Shown here: positions 1-6,148 of the stretch, in pieces
Layout of the letters: each line of letters begins with the position of its first letter
Numbering within the stretch: the stretch's first letter is position 1
From: DASYAN01 sp036501345
GTDB lineage: Bacteria; Chloroflexota; Ktedonobacteria; Ktedonobacterales; Ktedonobacteraceae
Assembly: GCA_036501345.1 (NCBI GenBank)
Contig: DASYAN010000196.1
Coordinates: 1 to 14,845, forward strand
Direction: 5' to 3'
Length of the DNA: 14,845 nucleotides
Position numbers and translations under genes: made by a program
Notes under the pieces: model-generated
Told to the model about the DNA's origin: nothing
The model's input: only the letters and a program-made list of their open reading frames with translations
The model's database searches: none

Positions 1-39
1 CGTTTTTTCCCATTGGGATAATGGGGCTAGCTGAGACAT
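1..39 (-). CDS. 5' end of an unidentified gene directly downstream of the terminase ATPase
   Basis: Thirteen in-frame codons are visible before the window ends (MSQLAPLSQWEKT). The ATG at 39..37 has a good ribosome binding site, GAAGGAG at 53..47, seven bases upstream, so this is a genuine start. It lies 28 bases after the terminase stop codon. The visible peptide is too short to identify. From position, the two likely options are a separately encoded terminase nuclease domain, because the upstream terminase stops at the ATPase/nuclease boundary, or the portal protein. Both are inference. Confidence 0.6.
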   Translation of the reverse strand, partial: MSQLAPLSQWEKT

Positions 40-67
40 GATCTTTCTCCTTCGATGAAGTCTTCTT

Positions 68-952
68 TCAATCCTTCATCTTAGCAGATTGATCTGTCTG
101 CTGGCTTGCTCTCTTTTCAAAATACCTACCCGTGAAAGACATCCATTGGTGGCTACCTTGTATCATATGCCGTTGCAACTCATTCAATAAAAACCCTGCG
201 CCACTAATGGGCTGCAACTCATATTGAGTTCGAATAGTAATGTGGTCGGGCCCGAGTCTCGAGATCTCAGCCTCGACGAACTTCCTGTAATTATCGTTAA
301 TGCTTGCCAACTCACGCCATGTATATTCAAAGTGGCGCTTGATGCCGTCTTGTTGCTCGAGCTCTAAATTGTGCGCCCTGGTCATTGCTAGCAAAGTATC
401 GTCGCTCCAGGCCGTGCCATATAAGACAGTCGTCGCGTTTGTCGTTGACGCCATTGGTCTAAAGTCTCTGTCGAACTTCTGTGAGCTGACGTCTTGGGCT
501 TCGTCGATCTCGAGCAACAATGATGCTGTGGCACCCACAACATTCGATCCCTCGTCGGCACTGAACATCATGATCCTGGGTCCAATGGCATCACGACGCT
601 GTTTAGGACTTGGGGCGACCCCGATAATGTAACCGAACGATTTGAACACTCTATCTACCGTGAAGTCATTCTCTAACATCTGGAGCAGTCTTAATCTACT
701 ATTGATCACCTGGGGCTTGAAGGTGGGTGCCGCCTTGATGATAGTGCCGCTTTCCATGCAACATAATAGGTACGCCTCTAAAATTGCTGAGGTCTCATTT
801 TTGCCCATCTGACGTGCAAACATAATTGTGAAGGTGAGGCCAAGGTTATTGAGGACAGATTCAAGTATTCGGTTGCCTACCTCTTCTTGGTATGGATAGA
901 GCTTGCGGTGAAGTACGTTTTCTGCGAACCATCCTATATTAGCGCGTTTCAC
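68..952 (-). CDS. terL: Terminase large subunit, ATPase part (nuclease domain absent)
   Basis: This is the ATP-driven DNA-packaging motor that docks on the portal and threads DNA into the prohead. Visible motifs in the 294 residues are a Q-motif-like LYPYQ at about 18-22, a Walker A variant ARQMGKNET at 46-54, a Walker B hydrophobic run ending in IDE at 149-151, and a motif III-like GTAW at 179-182. The last recognisable part, LQPISGAGFL at about 246-255, is where ATPase domains normally join the RNase H-like nuclease. No nuclease aspartates follow, and the protein stops, whereas intact large terminases are usually about 400-600 residues. The start is GTG at 952, sharing GTGA with the stop of the DUF5662 gene, so translation is probably coupled. 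The 3' end is a clean TGA followed by a new gene with its own ribosome binding site. The ATPase call is firm. Whether this is a natural split or a broken gene is open. Confidence 0.88.
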   Translation of the reverse strand: MKRANIGWFAENVLHRKLYPYQEEVGNRILESVLNNLGLTFTIMFARQMGKNETSAILEAYLLCCMESGTIIKAAPTFKPQVINSRLRLLQMLENDFTVDRVFKSFGYIIGVAPSPKQRRDAIGPRIMMFSADEGSNVVGATASLLLEIDEAQDVSSQKFDRDFRPMASTTNATTVLYGTAWSDDTLLAMTRAHNLELEQQDGIKRHFEYTWRELASINDNYRKFVEAEISRLGPDHITIRTQYELQPISGAGFLLNELQRHMIQGSHQWMSFTGRYFEKRASQQTDQSAKMKD

Positions 953-1470
953 GGCTCTGAAAATGGTCCGGTTAGTAGCACATCAGGATACAGCGTATTT
1001 GGGTCAGGTCTCTCATTCTTTCCAGTTATAACAATGACCGTATTTTTTATAATACAGTATAATTGATCATTAATCTTGAAACGCTCCTTATTAATCTCAA
1101 GACCTTTGAGCAAATCAGTCTGACTTCTCTCTGAAGCTGCTACCCAGTCACAGACCATCTCGATGATCTCTATCAAGTTCATCTGTGATATACCAGCTTC
1201 GAAGTGTTCTGGGTGATGATCATTCTCCTGATAATGATGTTCAATCGCTGGCTTGATCTTTCTCAGCTCGGCCCTAAACTCCTCAGTTCCATAGGCATAC
1301 TTCTGCAAATTTGGAAAGGCTTCCTCGTATGCATCGTACTCCTCTGGGCTAAACTTCGAGTCATCGTGGTGAACTGCTCTCTTGTTTAGATCTGCTGTGA
1401 TGGTAAGTATGTGCTCTGCAACTAATGCTCTATGTTTGATAAGATCTTTTAAATACTCGCTTGCTGACAT
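949..1470 (-). CDS. DUF5662-family protein
   Basis: The 173-residue protein matches what I recall of the DUF5662 family found in phages and bacteria. It is helical, with HHDDSK at 34-39, a YGTEEF segment at 60-65, IEHHYQENDHHPEHF spanning 76-90, and an EMVCDW motif at 104-109. The clustered His and Asp residues look like a metal site of the HD-hydrolase kind, but no biochemical role is established and I do not assign one. Its ATG abuts the preceding stop (TAG-ATG) and has a GGAGGTGAGG ribosome binding site inside the upstream gene. Its TGA overlaps the terminase GTG by four bases. Tight coupling to the packaging gene suggests co-expression late in infection. Confidence 0.72.
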   Translation of the reverse strand: MSASEYLKDLIKHRALVAEHILTITADLNKRAVHHDDSKFSPEEYDAYEEAFPNLQKYAYGTEEFRAELRKIKPAIEHHYQENDHHPEHFEAGISQMNLIEIIEMVCDWVAASERSQTDLLKGLEINKERFKINDQLYCIIKNTVIVITGKNERPDPNTLYPDVLLTGPFSEP

Positions 1471-1923
1471 CTACCTCACCTCCTCAATCTCTTTGAGCAA
1501 CTTGCCTCGCTGCGTCCCCGTCTCCTTATCTAGCGAGAATAGAAAGTTATAGCTTAGGCTTTTCATCTGTCTATTGATAACCTCGCCGAGCCCTATTGCG
1601 CACTCCCAGCAGATATAGACCCATCCCTTACCTGGCACTGGCTCCCATCGTATCCCCTTGATGTGTTCACTAGCAACTGGATAGTGATTATTACACATTG
1701 TGCAAGGCATCATATCTATTCTTTGGCTGCACATATCCATCTCGCACTCATTGACGAGGTGTGCAGTTTCTCTGAGCGTAAATATGAGGTCTTTAATGTG
1801 CGGGATGGTTTTCTTTCGTTCGCTGTAGGTGTCTAGATTCGCTTCGATGTGACGTGCAGACCTTAGGATCTCTGCAGCATTCTGCTCTATTTGTTTTTCC
1901 ATCTCTTCTATTCTTCTAATCAT
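1471..1923 (-). CDS. Hypothetical protein with N-terminal coiled coil and Cys4 zinc site
   Basis: I do not recognise this 150-residue protein. Residues 1-60 are charged and helical with coiled-coil character. The middle holds two cysteine pairs, CTMC at 74-77 and CWEC at 105-108, about 27 residues apart, as in a zinc ribbon or treble clef. Two additional cysteines (60 and 65) precede them. The C-terminus is again charged and helical. The start ATG at 1923 abuts the stop of the previous gene (TAG-ATG) and has a TTGGAGG ribosome binding site. The next gene starts at its stop in the same way, so it belongs to the terminase operon. DNA or protein binding is possible but not shown. Confidence 0.7.
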   Translation of the reverse strand: MIRRIEEMEKQIEQNAAEILRSARHIEANLDTYSERKKTIPHIKDLIFTLRETAHLVNECEMDMCSQRIDMMPCTMCNNHYPVASEHIKGIRWEPVPGKGWVYICWECAIGLGEVINRQMKSLSYNFLFSLDKETGTQRGKLLKEIEEVR

Positions 1924-2361
1924 CTATGCCTCCAATAATTCCACAGTCACATCATAAGATCCCGCCAAGCTACCACCAGTAGACAAAGCTATTATCTGCG
2001 AATGTAGGTCTACTATCGTTTCTTCGTAGTTCTGAAAATAGACATTGACTGAGCTGCCCTTAGGATCGGTGAAACTTATTGTCGTTGCTACATTGCTGGT
2101 ATAGCTGCTCAATAAATCATCACGATACTGTTCACCACTAATTCCCGTCCTGGTGCCATTATAGCCCTGCAACTCATTGCGGCACAATATCGTCATGCTC
2201 CACACTCGCTTCCCAGGCCCGAGATCAACATAGCTCAAAGTACCGTCAGCTCGGTATGTTGCCTTGCTTATGCGAGGCCTCTTCACTTTGTAGCTATCAG
2301 GCTTGATGAAGTATCCGTTCGAATCGATAATCACCTCAGAATCAACGCCAACCGTCGCCAC
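1924..2361 (-). CDS. Probable tail structural protein (beta-rich)
   Basis: The 145-residue protein is mostly beta-strand in character. It has a short N-terminal strand region (VIIDSNGYFI), a GPGKRVWSMTILCR segment at about 48-61, then YRDDLLSSY, a FTDPKGSSVNVYFQNYEE stretch at about 97-114, and a C-terminal strand ending VTVELLEA. A 'ligand-wrapping' strand order with a FTDPxG...V.F turn is common in phage tail-tube and distal-tail-like proteins, so a tail role is the best guess from pattern and context. The specific part is not certain. The start is GTG at 2361, one base after the upstream stop, with a GGGGGTG ribosome binding site of moderate quality. Confidence 0.5.
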   Translation of the reverse strand: MATVGVDSEVIIDSNGYFIKPDSYKVKRPRISKATYRADGTLSYVDLGPGKRVWSMTILCRNELQGYNGTRTGISGEQYRDDLLSSYTSNVATTISFTDPKGSSVNVYFQNYEETIVDLHSQIIALSTGGSLAGSYDVTVELLEA

Positions 2362-2362
2362 A

Positions 2363-2716
2363 CTACACCCCCGTTATCCTCACCGTGCTAGTCTGGTTGC
2401 CATCTTTCACGGTAACCGTATTTCCATCGATACTAATGTCTAGTCCTCTTTTCTTCATAGCATCACAGAGCGTTAAAATGATCTGATCGAGCTTTTTATT
2501 TTCACGCTCAATATCACTTATTTTATTTCTCACTACACCTAACTCTTGCTCTAATGCAGCGATAGCATTATTTTGCAGATTGCTAGTATGCGCTTGTATC
2601 TCTCCAGTTGCCTTCATGACACTTTTCTTGAATGCCCAGAGAGCTCCTGTGGTTATCAGAAGTATAAATAACACATTAATAAGCCCTGCAATATTATATG
2701 CATTCTGTACTTGCAT
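2363..2716 (-). CDS. Membrane-anchored coiled-coil protein
   Basis: This 117-residue protein has one strongly hydrophobic segment at about 9-29 (GLINVLFILLITTGALWAF), followed by a basic KKS stop-transfer patch. A heptad-rich coiled coil covers about 36-90, and a small strand pair (LDISIDGNTVTV) and TSTVRITGV close the C-terminus. The layout suggests an inner-membrane anchor with most of the protein on one side. It could be an accessory lysis protein or a membrane-bound virion factor, and no family was recognised. The ATG at 2716 has a GGAG ribosome binding site 7-8 bases upstream. It is the first gene after the endonuclease cassette. Confidence 0.6.
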   Translation of the reverse strand: MQVQNAYNIAGLINVLFILLITTGALWAFKKSVMKATGEIQAHTSNLQNNAIAALEQELGVVRNKISDIERENKKLDQIILTLCDAMKKRGLDISIDGNTVTVKDGNQTSTVRITGV

Positions 2717-2748
2717 AATAAATCTCCTATTCTACAATCTCCAATGTT

Positions 2749-2778
2749 GTGGTGAGAGCTTCGACTGGCCCTCACCAC
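2749..2778 (-). repeat. Hairpin after the endonuclease VII gene
   Basis: GTGGTGAG at 2749-2756 and CTCACCAC at 2771-2778 are perfect 8-bp inverted arms. On the minus-strand RNA they extend by G.U, G-C and C-G pairs to about 11 bp around an 8-base loop. It lies 8 bases after the endonuclease stop. No U-tract follows, so it is not a classic intrinsic terminator. mRNA protection or an insertion boundary is equally possible. Confidence 0.6.
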
Positions 2779-2786
2779 TGATTCTA

Positions 2787-3671
2787 CTAATACTGTTTCA
2801 GGTACTCAATTGCGCTGGCTAAGTACTCTATATTGTCTTCAAAGTGCCCTATCCCCCAATTGCAGATTGAGCAATGTAGTCCTCTTACCTTTTCTGTCTT
2901 ATGGCAATGATCTATGCATAGTAACTTATCCTTGTTCTTAGTTTCTGGCCTTTTGCATATCTTGCATACTCCTCCTTGCTCCTCAAACATTCTTGTATAG
3001 TCTTCTCCAGTTATGCCATAAATGCTTGTTATTCTTCGTGCTTGTGCTGGGCTTATAATGCATTCTTTGTATTCTCTTGTTCTATCTTTCTCCTTTTTAT
3101 GTTTCTTTTCTTCTTCACATTCTCTGCAATTAAGTTTAAGCTTATTCCTGCTAGCGAGGTTTATATCAAACTCTTCAACGCTTTTGACCTGCTTGCAAGT
3201 TCGACACTGTTTTGATCCCTTATCTTGAAGCTTGTTGCTACGAGCATCCTGTTCTACCTCACGTCTGCAATTATTACAGTAGTAGTTATAGCCGTCTCTT
3301 CTGTTTGCGTTTTCTCCAAATTCGCTAAGGTCTTTAATCTCTTTGCATCTGCTGCATTTTTTCCTATCTTTAAACTTCTCTGAGCAAGGTAGGCAAAAGT
3401 GAAAGCCATTATATCCTAATATTGTGTATTTCTCCTCAAAAGTTTCTTTGTATTCTTGGCACATGTATTTGTTCTTTCTTCTCGCTTTGAAACATTCTTT
3501 GCATACTGTTCTGTATCCGTCTGACTTGTACTTATCCTTATGGAACTCTGTCACATCCTTTGTCTGATTGCATCCAGAGCACCATTTCTTATCTGCTGAT
3601 AATGGCTCAAATATTAAGGCCAATTGCTGACATTGCTCATTTGAGCCGGGTCGTGATACACTATTTTTCAT
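2787..3671 (-). CDS. Endonuclease VII-like nuclease with N-terminal zinc-finger modules
   Basis: The C-terminal part (about 215-290) carries the recombination endonuclease VII signature: YGIT, then CKIC at 236-239, IDHCH at 253-257, VRGLHCSICN at 262-271 and the following GIGHFEDN. In T4 gp49 this His-Me fold cuts branched DNA such as Holliday junctions, which clears DNA for packaging. Related proteins also act as homing nucleases. The N-terminal 200 residues contain three full finger modules, CxxC pairs 31/34 with 57/60, 106/109 with 132/135 and 156/159 with 182/185, plus a partial one at 93/96. Together they form a likely DNA-binding array absent from T4 gp49. The gene is visibly richer in A+T and lysine than its neighbours, which suggests transfer. 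The ATG at 3671 has AAGGAT upstream. It follows a ribbon-helix-helix gene and probably shares its promoter. Debranching versus homing is unresolved. Confidence 0.87.
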   Translation of the reverse strand: MKNSVSRPGSNEQCQQLALIFEPLSADKKWCSGCNQTKDVTEFHKDKYKSDGYRTVCKECFKARRKNKYMCQEYKETFEEKYTILGYNGFHFCLPCSEKFKDRKKCSRCKEIKDLSEFGENANRRDGYNYYCNNCRREVEQDARSNKLQDKGSKQCRTCKQVKSVEEFDINLASRNKLKLNCRECEEEKKHKKEKDRTREYKECIISPAQARRITSIYGITGEDYTRMFEEQGGVCKICKRPETKNKDKLLCIDHCHKTEKVRGLHCSICNWGIGHFEDNIEYLASAIEYLKQY

Positions 3672-3690
3672 GAAGCTAATCCTTCATCAC

Positions 3691-3720
3691 GCCCTCGGTT
3701 GTTACCAGCAACGCGGGGGC
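3691..3720 (-). repeat. Hairpin in the leader of the endonuclease VII gene
   Basis: On the plus strand GCCCTCG (3691-3697) pairs with CGGGGGC (3714-3720), with one G.T wobble. A bulged base and GTTG/CAAC follow, around a 7-base loop. On the transcribed (minus) strand the wobble becomes a C.A mismatch, leaving 4+2+4 pairs. It sits in the 63-bp gap between the ribbon-helix-helix stop and the nuclease ATG. A possible 7-codon frame (ATGATG at 3725, TAA at 3702) starts after AAGGAAGG and ends in the loop, which is leader-peptide-like but unproven. Confidence 0.5.
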
Positions 3721-3734
3721 ATCATCCTTCCTTG

Positions 3735-3881
3735 CTAACTAATCTTTACATCTTCCTCTTTTGCTAGTTTTCTAACTGCTAGTTCTACAATTGATGTTTC
3801 ATTAACTCCTAACTTTTGTGCTAGCAACTTTATAAGCTGCTTGACTTCTGTAGTTAGTCGATAGCTTGTGGCTTCTTTCAT
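3735..3881 (-). CDS. Small ribbon-helix-helix (Arc/CopG-type) DNA-binding protein
   Basis: A 48-residue gene with a textbook ribosome binding site (AAGGAGGTGG) before ATG 3881. The product begins MKEATSYRLTTEVKQLIKLL, which is the expected beta-strand (TSYRLT) and first helix of a ribbon-helix-helix fold. GVNETSIVELAVRKLAKEE at about 25-43 supplies the turn and second helix. Such proteins bind operators as dimers with the strand in the major groove and usually repress their own promoter. Directly upstream is a near-consensus sigma70 promoter overlaid by repeated TTTGTAC elements, one of which covers this start codon, so autoregulation is likely. Downstream is the endonuclease VII-like gene, probably its operon partner. 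The fold call rests on the residue pattern only. Confidence 0.8.
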   Translation of the reverse strand: MKEATSYRLTTEVKQLIKLLAQKLGVNETSIVELAVRKLAKEEDVKIS

Positions 3882-3953
3882 TTGTACCACCTCCTTACCT
3901 TTATATTATAACGTAGATAGCGGTACAAATCAAGCTTATAGACCGTTTGTACT
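3881..3953. promoter_or_regulatory. Three TTTGTAC operator-like half-sites around the cassette promoter
   Basis: TTTGTACC occurs at 3881-3888, over the start codon and ribosome binding site spacer. Its exact reverse complement GGTACAAA is at 3922-3929, in the -35/spacer region. TTTGTACT is at 3946-3953, just upstream of the -35. The first two sites are 41 bp apart centre to centre, about four helical turns. Site positions over a promoter that drives a ribbon-helix-helix gene suggest an autorepressor operator. This is inferred from sequence and position only. Confidence 0.55.
3905..3933 (-). promoter_or_regulatory. Sigma70-type promoter for the ribbon-helix-helix / endonuclease VII cassette
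   Basis: On the minus strand a TTGATT -35 box (3933..3928) is separated by exactly 17 bases from a perfect TATAAT -10 box (3910..3905). Transcription would start near 3898, just before the AAGGAGG ribosome binding site, giving a leader of under 20 bases. The promoter lies right after the stop of the head-tail adaptor gene, so the cassette can be expressed apart from the late operon. Confidence 0.75.
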
Positions 3954-5124
3954 ATAGTCTCCAATAAAGGCGCGGAATCTCGCCCCAATGGGCTATAGAT
4001 GAAGATGCAAAGTCTCTTTGTTGCTTGATTTCATTTAAACGATCGGTGAATTGTTGCATCTTATACTTCGCTAATGTAAGAAAATTGGACGGGATCGCCG
4101 TGTCATCAATGCGGTCCCTGAGGCCTCCATCTTGAAAATCGAAGTTATCATTTGTTGGAACCTGATATGCCTCAATCGCATAAGCTGCTGCGCCCAAAGC
4201 AATGACATCCCTATGCACCTCTGGGATCGTCGAGCCATTGCTGTCTAACTGCTGCTTCGTCGCGTAGAACACCCTCATCACCAGCGTGTTATCTTTCGGC
4301 AGTTCCATCGGATTGAGCCTCAGTGTAAAGCTCGGTGAACTATTGCCCGTTGGTGATTGCCCTGTATCTCCTGGTGCTCCCATCAGCCCCATATTGCCAC
4401 CAGCAGCGAGGGCAATATTCGAGTCGAACATATTGCTATACTCTGCAAAATCTCGTTCTTTGGGTGGAAAGATCATCACGCCGCTAGTATTCACTGTTGG
4501 TGGCATTGCGCTTGTGTTGAGGCTAGCATCTGGCGTTGTGTCTGTGTAGCTAGTTGTGGTGTTGTCGCCTATGCTCGTGAGATAGTAGAATGTACTGCCT
4601 CCGACCGTTGTCCTGTAAATGTTCCTGCCTATGATGTAGTTTGTTGCCACACCTGGTAAGATCGGATTATTTGGCCCGATCGGGATGTTTGTTAGATTGA
4701 CCTGATCGTGCCCGGATGTGGTATTCACGCTAACACTTGGCCCAGCTGGTGTTTCACCGCCTTGGCTTAGATATGTCACCAAGTATTGATATGCTCCTGT
4801 GCTCATCCCGCTACCAGATGCTGCTGCTGCTGATGGCACTGAGACTGGCGCCGCAAACTGACTGCCGTAAACCTGCAATGGATACAAAATCTTCTCGATC
4901 CAGAGCACTGGATAGTTAGCATTCCATGATGTAGGATAGGGGTATGTTCTTTGAAACGGCTGTGTTGCCATGTCGACTTCAGCGACCTGGGGGTAATATT
5001 CGCTGTAGCGATCCACGGCACGATCAATTGCCCTTGTGATGTCCGAGTTCTGCCACCGCTGATTCGTAGGGTCAAAGAGGTCCTGTAAAACTAAACTGAT
5101 CATGCTGCTGAGTGTTAAAGTCAC
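3952..5124 (-). CDS. Head-tail adaptor-like virion protein with inserted FN3/Ig-like domain
   Basis: The ends of this 390-residue protein resemble phage adaptor or connector proteins. The N-terminus is helical (LSSMISLVLQDL at 5-16, then SDITRAIDRAVDRYSEYYP), and the C-terminus holds VHRDVIALGAAAYAIEAY at 303-320 and a long helix at 348-371. Between them, about 107-205 looks like a fibronectin-III or Ig-like beta-sandwich: YQYLVTYLSQGGETPAGPS opens it and GRNIYRTTVGGSTFYYLTSI with a TTTSYTDTTPD strand closes it. Inserted sandwiches of this type are common on virion surfaces and are thought to aid weak attachment. A flexible G/M/P-rich stretch follows at 240-265. Start is GTG 5124 with a GGAGG site 8 bases upstream. 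The adaptor role is inferred from the pattern, and a baseplate role is possible. Confidence 0.6.
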   Translation of the reverse strand: MTLTLSSMISLVLQDLFDPTNQRWQNSDITRAIDRAVDRYSEYYPQVAEVDMATQPFQRTYPYPTSWNANYPVLWIEKILYPLQVYGSQFAAPVSVPSAAAASGSGMSTGAYQYLVTYLSQGGETPAGPSVSVNTTSGHDQVNLTNIPIGPNNPILPGVATNYIIGRNIYRTTVGGSTFYYLTSIGDNTTTSYTDTTPDASLNTSAMPPTVNTSGVMIFPPKERDFAEYSNMFDSNIALAAGGNMGLMGAPGDTGQSPTGNSSPSFTLRLNPMELPKDNTLVMRVFYATKQQLDSNGSTIPEVHRDVIALGAAAYAIEAYQVPTNDNFDFQDGGLRDRIDDTAIPSNFLTLAKYKMQQFTDRLNEIKQQRDFASSSIAHWGEIPRLYWRL

Positions 5125-5167
5125 CTCACGCCTCCTATCCTCTCAAATCGAAACAACTTCGCTGCTT

Positions 5168-5198
5168 TTGTTTCTTTTGCTTACTCCAAAAGAAACAA
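5168..5198. repeat. Perfect 12-bp inverted repeat in the gap before the adaptor gene
   Basis: TTGTTTCTTTTG (5168-5179) and CAAAAGAAACAA (5187-5198) are perfectly complementary around a 7-base spacer. A further copy of GAAACAA lies at 5150-5156. On the minus strand the loop displays GGAGT. There is no GC-rich core and no U-tract, so it does not look like an intrinsic terminator. A protein-binding site or an mRNA processing or stability hairpin is possible. The rest of the 86-bp gap holds only the ribosome binding site of the adaptor gene. Confidence 0.7.
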
Positions 5199-5210
5199 TG
5201 ATACTTATTC

Positions 5211-5768
5211 TCAATATCTCGAACTCAACTCAAAGATCCTATTATCATACCTGCTATAGCCATGAATTGGGCAATATCCTCTAATACCACTTGTCAAGAA
5301 ACATCCACATCCATCGTGAATTGGTGGTTCAGTGTCTCCACTGCTAAATGGCGTGCCGTATGGCCTTGGTGCATCTTCAGCATTGGTTAAGCACGTCTGA
5401 CAATTATTCTTACTAGGTGACACATTCCAGCTTACATCCTCCCCTGGATCTGGTGTGAATGGCGGAGGTATGATTTGATCTGGAAATCTTCCCAGTTTCT
5501 TCTCAGCATTATCGGGATTAAGAACATCATCCCGCCCAACTCCCTGGCCTCCATCTGCTAGATCCGGTCCATATAAATAGTTTGCAATCTTCGGACTCAT
5601 CGCCCCCAAAGCATCCGGCCCTATGTTCCTCAACGCTTGCAACTGATCTTGATTATTCCCATAAACCATTGCTGCAACTGGTGGAGATATCGCCGTTAAA
5701 GTGTCTCTACCGATCTGCTTCAACTTATCGATCTGGCCTGGGCTAAGCTCCTGAATGCGCTCCATCAT
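5211..5768 (-). CDS. Cys/His protein resembling the C-terminal motif of Mu gpF-type minor head proteins
   Basis: In this 185-residue protein the C-terminal third holds CQTC at 123-126, then a G..F..GD segment, PPIHDGCGCFL at 148-158, and another cysteine at 166. The order CxxC ... PPxHxxCxC is the metal-binding tail typical of phage Mu gpF/SPP1 gp7-type minor head proteins, but the large helical body of those proteins is missing. The N-terminal part has two similar 18-residue units, GRDTLTAISPPVAAMVYG (20-37) and GPDALGAMSPKIANYLYG (50-67), followed by a proline-rich linker. The ATG at 5768 begins ATGATG and shares ATGA with the holin-like gene upstream, with an AGGAGG site 9 bases before it. 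A virion role is inferred from the motif and location. Confidence 0.5.
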   Translation of the reverse strand: MMERIQELSPGQIDKLKQIGRDTLTAISPPVAAMVYGNNQDQLQALRNIGPDALGAMSPKIANYLYGPDLADGGQGVGRDDVLNPDNAEKKLGRFPDQIIPPPFTPDPGEDVSWNVSPSKNNCQTCLTNAEDAPRPYGTPFSSGDTEPPIHDGCGCFLTSGIRGYCPIHGYSRYDNRIFELSSRY

Positions 5769-6148
5769 ACTGGTTGGCCTCCTGGATCTGGCAATATTGG
5801 CTTAATTGGCCCAGTATTTACAGACTTCCCCGTCACAAACTCATCAGGTATTTTGTTCTGGTTTATCAGCCACACCACTTCTTCAATGGCTGCATCAATA
5901 AATACTATCGCTGGAGCTGGCCTCTTGGCAGCTTTGAAGAAGAGGTAAATCATGTTGATCGCTGCATTCTTCTTTTGTGTGCTAGTTCCTTTACAGGTCT
6001 GCTCAACGTACTTTACTGCCTTATTTGCATAATAGTCTAATTCTGCTCTCTTTGCTGGTGGCAATCTTTGCTCTATCCATTTGAACAACCATAATGAAAT
6101 GAAGACCATAACAGGCAATAGAAGCATAATAATATCTGATATACTCAT
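5765..6148 (-). CDS. Holin-LLH-like membrane protein, downstream copy
   Basis: The layout matches the phage holin LLH superfamily. One N-terminal transmembrane helix (IIMLLLPVMVFISLWLF, about 6-22) is followed by a soluble helical region with AVKYVEQTCKGTSTQKKNAA and a second helix IDAAIEEVVWLI. A proline-rich tail ends GPIKPILPDPGGQPV. Holins collect in the inner membrane and time lysis, though LLH members are annotated mainly by similarity. I start it at ATG 6148 (127 residues). That ATG overlaps the upstream stop as ATGA and lies 8 bases after AAAGGAG. A GTG at 6157 is in frame but overlaps the ribosome binding site. It forms a tandem pair with the similar gene upstream. Confidence 0.65.
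   Translation of the reverse strand: MSISDIIMLLLPVMVFISLWLFKWIEQRLPPAKRAELDYYANKAVKYVEQTCKGTSTQKKNAAINMIYLFFKAAKRPAPAIVFIDAAIEEVVWLINQNKIPDEFVTGKSVNTGPIKPILPDPGGQPV

Noticed and set aside
300..632. Plus-strand open frames opposite the terminase and other late genes
   Set aside because: They mirror minus-strand genes with clear motifs and operon spacing, and none shows a family signature.
2749..2778. Intrinsic terminator after the endonuclease VII gene
   Set aside because: The stem is strong but no run of U follows on either strand.
3672..3734. Group I intron or intein as explanation for the endonuclease VII insertion
   Set aside because: The flanking genes are complete with their own starts and stops. 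No split exon, intron core pairing or intein splice motif was seen.
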